A DNA stretch of 64,000 nucleotides from a bacterium (GTDB lineage: Bacteria; Patescibacteria; CPR2; UBA1875; JAJYID01): contig JAUSJO010000006.1 in NCBI GenBank assembly GCA_030647205.1, forward strand, positions 34,101-98,100, in the 5' to 3' direction. Below are positions 23,710 through 29,939 of the stretch, in pieces; the stretch's first letter is position 1; each line of letters begins with the position of its first letter. Made by a program: the position numbers and the translations under genes. The notes below the pieces were generated by a model that did no database searches, was not told the DNA's origin, and saw only the letters and a program-made list of their open reading frames with translations.

Positions 23710-24375
23710 TTAGATAAACCATTTGATCAATATTACACCAAGAACCGTCATTATTATACCCATCGCCAGTTTCATATGGTTTTTCTCCCGCTCCTGCCAG
23801 TCCATCAGTTTCATCGCCACTCTCCGGTTCGTCGTAACAGCATAAATCAGTATCAACGGCATCACAAACATCAGGTTATATATCAAGAGATATACAAAAC
23901 CTTGAACAAACGTAGTCTTGTCGGACAAAAGACCAAGAGTCGTCACATAAATACCGCCAGAACAAGGGAACTCGCTTATTCCGACCAAAACCCCAACCAC
24001 GGCAGCCGCGGGAAGAGTCGCCTTATATGTCCACTTTAAGATTAACTGGCGAGCAGAATATGGAATCTTTGTACTAAAAATACTGTTTGGGAAGAAGTAA
24101 TCTTTAATAGAGAGAACACCGACCAAGATGATTATTCCGGCTCCGATACGACTAATTAAGTGAGGTACTCCAAAAAATTGAATAACCCTTATCATCCCAA
24201 GACCGATAAGAAGATACGATACATAGATAGCAAGAATATAAACTAGGCTTATCTGAAAAACATGCTTTTTTTCCTTTTTGAGCATGAAAAGCATTGAAAG
24301 AAATATCAAAAATATCCCGATGGCACAGGGATTGAAACTGTCTATTAGCCCATTTATAATAACTAAAGCCAACAT
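23710..24375 (-). CDS. CcdA/DsbD-type transmembrane thiol-disulfide carrier
   Basis: This 221-residue protein has six membrane segments and the two family cysteines, in SFNPCAIG (segment 1) and EFPCSGGIY (segment 4). CcdA proteins pass reducing power across the membrane to extracytoplasmic thioredoxin-like proteins. No cytochrome c genes are nearby, so the role may be disulfide reduction in surface proteins. The start is close behind a promoter, with a very short leader. Confidence 0.9.
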   Translation of the reverse strand: MLALVIINGLIDSFNPCAIGIFLIFLSMLFMLKKEKKHVFQISLVYILAIYVSYLLIGLGMIRVIQFFGVPHLISRIGAGIIILVGVLSIKDYFFPNSIFSTKIPYSARQLILKWTYKATLPAAAVVGVLVGISEFPCSGGIYVTTLGLLSDKTTFVQGFVYLLIYNLMFVMPLILIYAVTTNRRVAMKLMDWQEREKNHMKLAMGIIMTVLGVILIKWFI

Positions 24376-24386
24376 AGTACTTAACT

Positions 24387-24415
24387 AGGATAAGACAGAT
24401 TCGATAATTTTTCAA
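24387..24415 (-). promoter_or_regulatory. Promoter of the ccdA-thioredoxin operon
   Basis: On the minus strand, TTGAAA (24410-24415), a 17-base spacer and TATCCT (24387-24392). The predicted start is about five bases before the ATG, so the transcript is nearly leaderless. Confidence 0.6.
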
Positions 24416-24471
24416 TTTAAATCTTTGCCCAAAGGTAGTAAACTATTTCTATTAAAAGATAAGGGGTAAAA

Positions 24472-24741
24472 ATGAAAGAGCTTGGAGAGAATACTTCAGA
24501 AAGAAAAAACCAGTGGTTAACCGATGAAGAAAACGATAATCTCGATCGACTGAATAATATACCAAATCCCACTCATAAGGAGCTCGAGGGGAAAACACGG
24601 CTTTTACTGCTTGCTGATTTAAGAAAGAGAAAAAGTGAGGGGAAAGAATTTGAAGATGAGACTGAAGAGCGCATTATTAATGGATTAAAGAGAACTTTCG
24701 CTCCGGATATAACTGATAACGATATAAACAGAGAAATTTAA
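24472..24741 (+). CDS. Unknown small hydrophilic protein
   Basis: This 89-residue, strongly charged, probably helical protein has no recognised domain. The start ATG 24472 follows AAGGGG at five bases. It is a single-gene unit with its own terminator hairpin at 24758-24780, which supports it as a real gene. Confidence 0.65.
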   Translation: MKELGENTSERKNQWLTDEENDNLDRLNNIPNPTHKELEGKTRLLLLADLRKRKSEGKEFEDETEERIINGLKRTFAPDITDNDINREI

Positions 24742-24757
24742 GATTATTTCACTTAAT

Positions 24758-24780
24758 AAAACCCGCTAAATGCGGGTTTT
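24758..24780. terminator. Bidirectional terminator
   Basis: AAAACCCGC-TAAAT-GCGGGTTTT followed by ATTTTA. It separates the small plus-strand gene from nadE, which ends three bases later on the other strand. Confidence 0.9.
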
Positions 24781-24783
24781 ATT

Positions 24784-25551
24784 TTATGTGTTGACCGGAC
24801 ATGGAACTTCCTGCAGTTTGAAGGCAATATCAGCCATTCTCTTTTTCACAGTCTCAATGTCTCTCTTTTTAAGTCCTTGGCCGATCAGTTCTCTTTCGCT
24901 CTTTCCGTCTTCAACAAGGCCTTTTATGATCCGGTCTGCTGTCTCATAAGTAATCCCAAGCTCATCTTCATCGGTCTGCCCTTCCCATAGATCAGCCGTA
25001 GGCGGTTTTTCAATGATTTCTTTCGGTACGCCCAGGAATCTTGCCAGTTGTCTTACCTGAGTCTTGTAAAGATCTCTGATCAGCTCTATGTCTGAAACCT
25101 CGTCTCCTGCTTTTGTAAAATAAGCAAAGTAGTGTTCTGTCTTGTTTTCAGTCCCTAGCACAATCGCCTTCTCTCGAGCTGCCGTATCATACAGAGTTAT
25201 CATCCTGGACCTGGCAGCAATATTCCCAATACACTTTCCGTTATCCGTTTTTAAAATTTCCTTAAATGCATTGACCGCGGGTGAAATATCGACCTCCCTT
25301 AAATCTTTCACTTCAAACTTTTTAGCAACTGTCACAGCGTGGTCGCGGGATTTTCCCCCAGCTTCACCATTTGGCATCATGACCGCTATGATTCTATCAG
25401 CGCCAATAGCTCTCTCGGCGAGCGCGAGCGCAACAGCCGAGTCGATACCACCGGACAAACCTATCACGACTTTTTCAATATTATTTTTTGCCATGTAATC
25501 TTTCAAGAAGTTACATGCTTTGTCCGCAAATTCTTTTTCGTTTAGTTCCAT
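24784..25551 (-). CDS. nadE: NH3-dependent NAD+ synthetase
   Basis: This 255-residue protein is an N-type ATP pyrophosphatase with PP-loop SGGIDS (residues 33-38) and NadE motifs GTENKTEHYFAYFTKAGD and PPTADLWEGQTDEDELG. It amidates nicotinate adenine dinucleotide to NAD+ with ammonia; the glutaminase domain of the longer type is absent. It is the last gene of the NAD salvage operon, after pncB. Confidence 0.96.
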   Translation of the reverse strand: MELNEKEFADKACNFLKDYMAKNNIEKVVIGLSGGIDSAVALALAERAIGADRIIAVMMPNGEAGGKSRDHAVTVAKKFEVKDLREVDISPAVNAFKEILKTDNGKCIGNIAARSRMITLYDTAAREKAIVLGTENKTEHYFAYFTKAGDEVSDIELIRDLYKTQVRQLARFLGVPKEIIEKPPTADLWEGQTDEDELGITYETADRIIKGLVEDGKSERELIGQGLKKRDIETVKKRMADIAFKLQEVPCPVNT

Positions 25552-25606
25552 TGTCTTTCTCCTTTATTATTTTAATATTTTCTTTCTAATAACTAAATTT
25601 GGTTTT

Positions 25607-25630
25607 GGGCGGGCGCTTTCGCGCCCGCCC
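25607..25630 (-). other. Very stable GC hairpin between pncB and nadE
   Basis: A perfect 10-bp all-G/C stem (GGGCGGGCGC and its complement) has, in the minus-strand RNA, a GAAA tetraloop. No T tract follows in the direction of transcription, so it is not a typical terminator. It could protect or separate the pncB and nadE parts of the message. Confidence 0.7.
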
Positions 25631-25637
25631 GCTTGTT

Positions 25638-26834
25638 TTACAGATAATCCCTCAGATTGTGGCGAATGAGATTGTCAGAGATTTTAACACCTCTGGTCGC
25701 ATTATCCAATACCTCAGGATCGACTACACGAGACAACTCCCGGCCTTCCTTGGCAAAAGCATTTAGCTTGCCACCATTGAAGAAACCAACTGCATCTGCA
25801 GTGTAGTTGCACTGGCCTTGGTTGAGGTAGTAGGCCGCTTGTTCACCGATGCCGACGATATCAGCGCCAGCTTCCCGGTATTTCTTGATGTCTTCAAGCT
25901 TTATGCCGCTTGAGACAACGAGTTTGAAATCAGCCATTCCGGCCTGATCCAACATTTCACGGGTCTTTTGAACCACGTGCAGCTTCATACCGGCATCGCT
26001 TCCTGAGTTTCCGCCGATAACCGCATCAACAACCGGCTCATCATCCAGATCGGCCTTTGAGATATCCATACGGCCGCCCGCCAGTTTGATGCCGAGCATT
26101 TCGCACGCTTTCTTGGTTGCTCGGAATGTTTCAAAGCAACCGACACTTCTTGTCACAAAGTCGCCGAGTACAAAGAGTGGCACATTGGGGTTAGCCCTAT
26201 GAAAGGCGATAGTAGCGCGAATAGTAGCGGCAACGCCCGGATTATCCGTAACCTCTGCGATAACTCTCTCCGTCCGGTCATCGAGCCTTAAAGCCCCCCA
26301 CATTGCGATTTGGGAGTGGCTTTCCGTGCCAATAACCTTGTCGGCCCAACGCGGAACAGTGGAGATTATCTCTCCTTCTGATAAGGCTCTTGTAGCAATT
26401 GCCAGGTCTTCCTGAGCAAGGTATCTTGCTCCCATGAAGACCCATGGCAACTCGTCCTCATCATGAGGGAAGTCAGCCGCGAGGGTCCGAAAACGTGTAC
26501 CGGTCGTCAGATAATGCAGCAGCGTCTCATTTACTAAGAGACTTCTTGCCGGACCTTCCATGGTCATCGCCGTTTCGTGCTTCTTGAGAGCATGTCCCTC
26601 CGGAACAGAGTAGATCGTGATTGAATCGACATCGTCCGGATGGACTAAGGATGCTAGGGCGCTCAGGAATTCTTTAACTCCAAAGAACCTTGCCCCTTCG
26701 TAACGCTGAAAGAGCCGCCAAAATCCGATAGGATTCTGGTTCTCGGCCGCAAGCGCCTTGATGCCTCGTGGAAGATAGATATCGACATCGTCAAATGTCA
26801 GTTTCGGCTTTAATGTGTTTACCTTGATGGTCAT
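25638..26834 (-). CDS. pncB: Nicotinate phosphoribosyltransferase
   Basis: This 398-residue protein is a type II phosphoribosyltransferase that makes nicotinate mononucleotide from nicotinate and PRPP. Visible features are GTESHSQIAMWGA, an LGDF segment, and the phosphate-binding end VVSSGIKLEDIKKY ... ADIVGIGEQAAYY. ATG 26834 is used because it overlaps the Nudix stop as ATGA and follows AAAGGA. It feeds NadE through a nicotinate-mononucleotide adenylyltransferase. Confidence 0.93.
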   Translation of the reverse strand: MTIKVNTLKPKLTFDDVDIYLPRGIKALAAENQNPIGFWRLFQRYEGARFFGVKEFLSALASLVHPDDVDSITIYSVPEGHALKKHETAMTMEGPARSLLVNETLLHYLTTGTRFRTLAADFPHDEDELPWVFMGARYLAQEDLAIATRALSEGEIISTVPRWADKVIGTESHSQIAMWGALRLDDRTERVIAEVTDNPGVAATIRATIAFHRANPNVPLFVLGDFVTRSVGCFETFRATKKACEMLGIKLAGGRMDISKADLDDEPVVDAVIGGNSGSDAGMKLHVVQKTREMLDQAGMADFKLVVSSGIKLEDIKKYREAGADIVGIGEQAAYYLNQGQCNYTADAVGFFNGGKLNAFAKEGRELSRVVDPEVLDNATRGVKISDNLIRHNLRDYL

Positions 26835-27397
26835 TTTGTGTCCTTTCTTTTCGCGTACCACTGTTTTAACAGCAGAAGATTGCCAAACACTTTGTACCCC
26901 ACTTCTTCACTCTTGGACATTTCCAAAAGCGTTTCATATGCCGTATCAATGGGTAAAAGAAGTGGTTTTGTCTGTTCGTTGGCTAGTGGCTCTCGGACTT
27001 TGACCGCACCACTGGCAACAACCAGAGATACTCTCTCATCTGTTATGCCGGGTGAGTTAACTAGCCCTCTGTCTCCACCGATTAAAACCTCTGCGTCTTT
27101 AACCTCAAATCCTGTCTCTTCCATCAGTTCTCTGACTGCGGTTTCTAACGTTCCTTCACCGTCAATGTCCAGAAGTCCTGCCGGAAACTCTATTGTGTCT
27201 GAGGCGATCAGTGGTCTTGGCTGCTTAACAAGGATAATCTCTTCATCCTCGGTAATAGCGACTATAATCACCGCCTGTGGTGTAGAGCGCCGGACGCCAA
27301 ACCATTTTTTGTTTGTGTCTTTGAAATCTTCATATTCAAGCTCAACGAATCTGGCGAATGGCGTTTCAGCCAAAACTTTCTCTTCTACTATTTTCAT
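26831..27397 (-). CDS. Nudix hydrolase, probable ADP-ribose pyrophosphatase
   Basis: This 188-residue Nudix protein has a box close to consensus: EFPAGLLDIDGEGTLETAV followed by RELMEETGF, with one extra residue between the Gly and the first Glu. The EFPAG and downstream layout resemble ADP-ribose pyrophosphatases, which clear ADP-ribose from NAD turnover. In an NrtR-type circuit such an enzyme would lower the signal that releases the repressor; that link is inference. It follows element A (27421-27544) and AAAGGAG, and is coupled to pncB. Confidence 0.88.
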   Translation of the reverse strand: MKIVEEKVLAETPFARFVELEYEDFKDTNKKWFGVRRSTPQAVIIVAITEDEEIILVKQPRPLIASDTIEFPAGLLDIDGEGTLETAVRELMEETGFEVKDAEVLIGGDRGLVNSPGITDERVSLVVASGAVKVREPLANEQTKPLLLPIDTAYETLLEMSKSEEVGYKVFGNLLLLKQWYAKRKDTK

Positions 27398-27420
27398 TTT
27401 GTATCTCCTTTTTCTCTATT

Positions 27421-27447
27421 CTACCTCAATAGGTTTTCAAGGTACAT
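27421..27447 (-). CDS. 8-codon leader ORF MYLENLLR at the end of element A
   Basis: ATG-TAC-CTT-GAA-AAC-CTA-TTG-AGG-TAG, with AAGGA 10 bases upstream inside the conserved core. It ends 23 bases before the Nudix gene. The twin at 28001-28027 has the same length, start context and first four residues. Translation is plausible but unproven. Confidence 0.4.
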   Translation of the reverse strand: MYLENLLR

Positions 27448-27544
27448 TTTTTGGTGATCCTTATCGGACCATGTTGTGAGGGGAATCCGACGGTTGCCGG
27501 ACGCATGCCATTGCTTTAATCCCCCATTCTTTTTGGAAAAGAAT
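27421..27544 (-). ncRNA. Structured intercistronic RNA element A (with mini-ORF)
   Basis: In transcript order: hairpin ATTCTTTT/AAAAGAAT; an outer helix of four G-C pairs plus flanking A-U and wobble pairs (27518-27525 with 27479-27486) enclosing two weak hairpins; a 24-base core (27451-27474) identical to element B; then the MYLENLLR ORF. The core can fold as GGUCC paired with GG and ACC around GAUAA, inside an ACAU/AUGU helix. It lies between the 94-residue gene and the Nudix-pncB-nadE genes. I do not recognise it as a known riboswitch class. Confidence 0.6.
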
Positions 27545-27563
27545 AGCCTTTGTTTTAAGCTGC

Positions 27564-27848
27564 TTAGTTGAGAGCCATTTCGGCTTCGACTGCTTGTGTC
27601 ATACCGCAGATCACGCACTTCTTGACGAAGCGAACCGTGATATCGTCCGGAGCGACCAAACCCTTACCTTGCCACTTTGCTTCCGGAATCTCCGTAATAG
27701 GATCGAAAACGAATTTCGTGAAAGAGTGCAGGCAAGTGCCCTCAATCATCTTCAGTGTGGTTTTTTGCCGCTTAAGAAAATCCTGAGCCGCCTCGATGTC
27801 TCTTTCAGTATCTGCGATGATCCTTCTGAGTGTTTCTGTATTAGCCAT
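27564..27848 (-). CDS. Unknown small protein with a CxxC knuckle
   Basis: This 94-residue protein has a helical N-terminal half (LRRIIADTERDIEAAQDFLKR) and a C-terminal CVICGM preceded by CLH, which together could bind one zinc ion. No family is recognised. ATG 27848 follows GAGGAG and sits five bases after the stop of the 37-residue ORF. Position between the VWA gene and the Nudix gene makes it part of the NAD/triad transcript. Confidence 0.72.
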   Translation of the reverse strand: MANTETLRRIIADTERDIEAAQDFLKRQKTTLKMIEGTCLHSFTKFVFDPITEIPEAKWQGKGLVAPDDITVRFVKKCVICGMTQAVEAEMALN

Positions 27849-27853
27849 TTCAA

Positions 27854-27967
27854 TCACTCCTCTTTTCTCTCAATTTTTTCCATAACCGTTGCCAAATCTC
27901 TCTCAAGCTTTGAGATGCGTTCCTGCATGGTCATCGGCCTTACAAAAATCTTTTCTCCCTTAGCCAT
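27854..27967 (-). CDS. 37-residue coiled-coil-like small protein
   Basis: The ORF runs from ATG 27967 to TGA at 27854 and encodes a highly charged helix with heptad-like spacing (ISKLERDLATVMEKIERK). It is preceded by AAAGGCGG at six bases, and its end contains the Shine-Dalgarno GAGGAG of the next gene, a typical coupled arrangement. It directly follows element B. Function unknown. Confidence 0.6.
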   Translation of the reverse strand: MAKGEKIFVRPMTMQERISKLERDLATVMEKIERKEE

Positions 27968-28000
27968 AACAACCGCCTTTCTCAAAAATTTTGATAATCA

Positions 28001-28027
28001 CTAACAGCTTAAGCTCTCAAGGTACAT
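28001..28027 (-). CDS. 8-codon leader ORF MYLESLSC at the end of element B
   Basis: ATG-TAC-CTT-GAG-AGC-TTA-AGC-TGT-TAG with AAGGA 10 bases upstream. It ends 33 bases before the 37-residue gene. Length, start context and the MYLE beginning match the ORF of element A, while the later codons differ. Confidence 0.4.
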   Translation of the reverse strand: MYLESLSC

Positions 28028-28129
28028 TTGTTGGTGATCCTTATCGGACCATGTATGGAGGGGATCCCCGGGCTTTTGCCCGGGGTGCTTTGCTAAAGCA
28101 TTATTCCCCTCGCTTCTTTTTAAAGAAGC
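28001..28129 (-). ncRNA. Structured intercistronic RNA element B (with mini-ORF), three-way junction
   Basis: Helices are clear: hairpin GCTTCTTT/AAAGAAGC (28112-28129); outer helix GAGGGGA/TCCCCTC (28105-28111 with 28058-28064); and inside it hairpins TGCTTT/AAAGCA (28086-28100) and CCCCGGGC/GCCCGGGG with a 4-base loop (28066-28085). They pack with almost no unpaired bases. The core (28031-28054) is identical to that of element A, while the helix sequences differ but keep the layout. The MYLESLSC ORF follows. It lies between the VWA gene and the 37-residue gene. Confidence 0.65.
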
Positions 28130-28153
28130 AGCTACAAGATAGGTATCAGCTGT

Positions 28154-28930
28154 CTAAGGTGCGGTGAAGAATCCACCGGACGTAACAGCCGACTGGCTAA
28201 CTTGTATAATAGAATCGCTTACCTGTTGGAAGATCTTCCGGATCTCGGAAGGGCTTGTGCCAACCGCGATAACGTCATTGAAACCGATCTCGTCAGCAAG
28301 ACGCTGCACCTCAGCTTCATCCATCATGCCGTATGTGGTAAAACCGACATAGGCGAGAATGAATGTCTCTTGAGCGAGAAGGGCCTTGGTGACCTTTCTG
28401 ACTTCTGTGTTCGTAACTCTTGAACTGTTATCTTCACCATCGGAGAAGACTACAACCACGTTCTTGGTACGAACACCGTTGGATCTCAGCTGCTGGCCAT
28501 AAGCGACTATGCCACTTAAGCCTTTGAGAACCGTGTCGTAAAGCGCTGTCCCGCCGTTCGGGAAGTAGCTGTTATCCAGATTGGGCGCTTGTTCAACCGG
28601 CAGGTAGTCGTGAACTAGATCCGATTGGGTATTGAAAATCCAGTCGGAAATGAAGATGCTCTCTGCCTTTTTGGAACCCCTCAAGGCATCAAGCAGACCT
28701 TCATAGCTCTGAACCACTACGTCACGCGCGCCGCTCATCGAGCCGCTACCGTCATGAATGACAGAGACTAGTGTAACCTCGTCCTCGGGGATAAGGTCGA
28801 TCTCTGTACCTTGACAGCCAGCAAGCGCTACTGCATCGAGGTTTGCTACCATGATCTGACTTGCCTGTTCATCCAGGCCATCTTCTACTGCTTCCTCGAA
28901 GAGATCGTTGACATCATTCATATCAGCCAT
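28154..28930 (-). CDS. VWA-domain protein, TerY-like
   Basis: This 258-residue cytoplasmic von Willebrand A domain protein has an intact metal-ion-dependent adhesion site: DGSGSM (Asp60, Ser62, Ser64), Thr128 in NGGTALYD and Asp164 in VVFSDGEDN. TerY-type VWA proteins occur with a PP2C phosphatase and a zinc-ribbon kinase (TerY-P triad), and both partners lie just upstream in the same transcript. It presumably binds a partner in a phosphorylation-dependent way. ATG 28930 is chosen because the upstream GTG falls inside the Shine-Dalgarno AGGAGGAGGTG. Confidence 0.87.
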   Translation of the reverse strand: MADMNDVNDLFEEAVEDGLDEQASQIMVANLDAVALAGCQGTEIDLIPEDEVTLVSVIHDGSGSMSGARDVVVQSYEGLLDALRGSKKAESIFISDWIFNTQSDLVHDYLPVEQAPNLDNSYFPNGGTALYDTVLKGLSGIVAYGQQLRSNGVRTKNVVVVFSDGEDNSSRVTNTEVRKVTKALLAQETFILAYVGFTTYGMMDEAEVQRLADEIGFNDVIAVGTSPSEIRKIFQQVSDSIIQVSQSAVTSGGFFTAP

Positions 28931-28953
28931 TTTTGTCACCTCCTCCTTTTACG

Positions 28954-29877
28954 TTAGCCGATCGGATCGGTAGATTTGACTAGCCGTACGCCGAGCTTTT
29001 CCATTTCGGCGAGTTCGGCATTGGCGATTTCATCGAACGGAACATCGGGATGTTCCACCGAAGAGGTGCAGTCCATCAGAAAACGGATTTTGCCGAGGAT
29101 ATCATCCTGACCGGCAAAGTGGTTTACGATGGAGCGCATCGTATCCAGCACACAGTGGCTTTTCGCCTCGCCGGCTACATAAACCAGGTCGTGTCTGGCA
29201 ACAAGGTCCAGAAACGGAGTGTTTAAGTCACCGGCCGGGTGCTTGGGATACTTTACTTCGGGTTCTACGATGGAGTAGTTTTCCGTCTGCGGGATAGAAC
29301 CCTTGACGAGGAAAACCGGCTGCGAACGCCTGGCAGCGGAGTGGAAGGCAATTGCCTCCATCAGATTCGGCACCAGTGCCTGACCGGGAGTGCCGATCAT
29401 GCAGTGGAAGGGCCAGATCATCAGGGTCTTCTTGCCGCCCTTGTCGAGCTCTGTCAGGTATTTCCGCGTCCATACGGGATCGACTACAGGCCTCCACTTA
29501 CCATCCTCCACGTCTTTCAGCGTGATCATCGTGTAGGGAGCAGGTGGATTCCCGTTCTCATCTACCCACCATGTGGAGTAGAAGATCTGAACGGGGATAT
29601 GCGAGTCGATGCTCGAGGCGATGGTCGTCACTTGATCCAGATTCCGAAAAATCCAGTCAACTGTCCTTTCTACATCACCGAGAGCATTTGTTACCGGAAG
29701 GGCGCCGTTCGGGAAGACGAAGTCGACCTGGAAATCTACATTTACCAGGATGACTTTCTGCTTATCCTCAGTGGCCGGAGCCACGTTCTGCCGGCGGCCT
29801 TCTTCCGTTGCTTCTTGGACCTTCGGTAGTACGAGAGATCCCAAAGTAGAGGGATCATAGAAAGCTGGAGCTTTCAT
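28954..29877 (-). CDS. pncA: Probable nicotinamidase (cysteine hydrolase family)
   Basis: This 307-residue protein has the nicotinamidase/isochorismatase catalytic set: Asp48 in VNVDFQVDF, Lys192 in FLVKGS followed by ENYS, and nucleophile Cys242 in GEAKSHCVLDT. Metal ligands are visible in DSH (91-93), with a WPFHCMIGTPG loop. It is longer than E. coli PncA (213), with extra N-terminal residues. It would hydrolyse nicotinamide to nicotinate for PncB downstream. The family has other amidases, but the NAD context favours this one. The start follows AAAGGAGG. Confidence 0.8.
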   Translation of the reverse strand: MKAPAFYDPSTLGSLVLPKVQEATEEGRRQNVAPATEDKQKVILVNVDFQVDFVFPNGALPVTNALGDVERTVDWIFRNLDQVTTIASSIDSHIPVQIFYSTWWVDENGNPPAPYTMITLKDVEDGKWRPVVDPVWTRKYLTELDKGGKKTLMIWPFHCMIGTPGQALVPNLMEAIAFHSAARRSQPVFLVKGSIPQTENYSIVEPEVKYPKHPAGDLNTPFLDLVARHDLVYVAGEAKSHCVLDTMRSIVNHFAGQDDILGKIRFLMDCTSSVEHPDVPFDEIANAELAEMEKLGVRLVKSTDPIG

Positions 29878-29939
29878 CTTTTGTTCCTCCTTTTGGAAGT
29901 AGTTTTTGGATTTGGCTAACAAGTTTATTTTGCCTTGCC

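Noticed and set aside
27451..27474. The GGATCACC in the conserved core as a 16S rRNA 3'-end fragment
   Set aside because: Only eight bases match the rRNA end and the CCUCC that should follow is absent.
27421..27618. A 65-codon open frame on the minus strand across element A
   Set aside because: It overlaps the structured element and the end of the 94-residue gene, has arbitrary composition and no ribosome-binding site.
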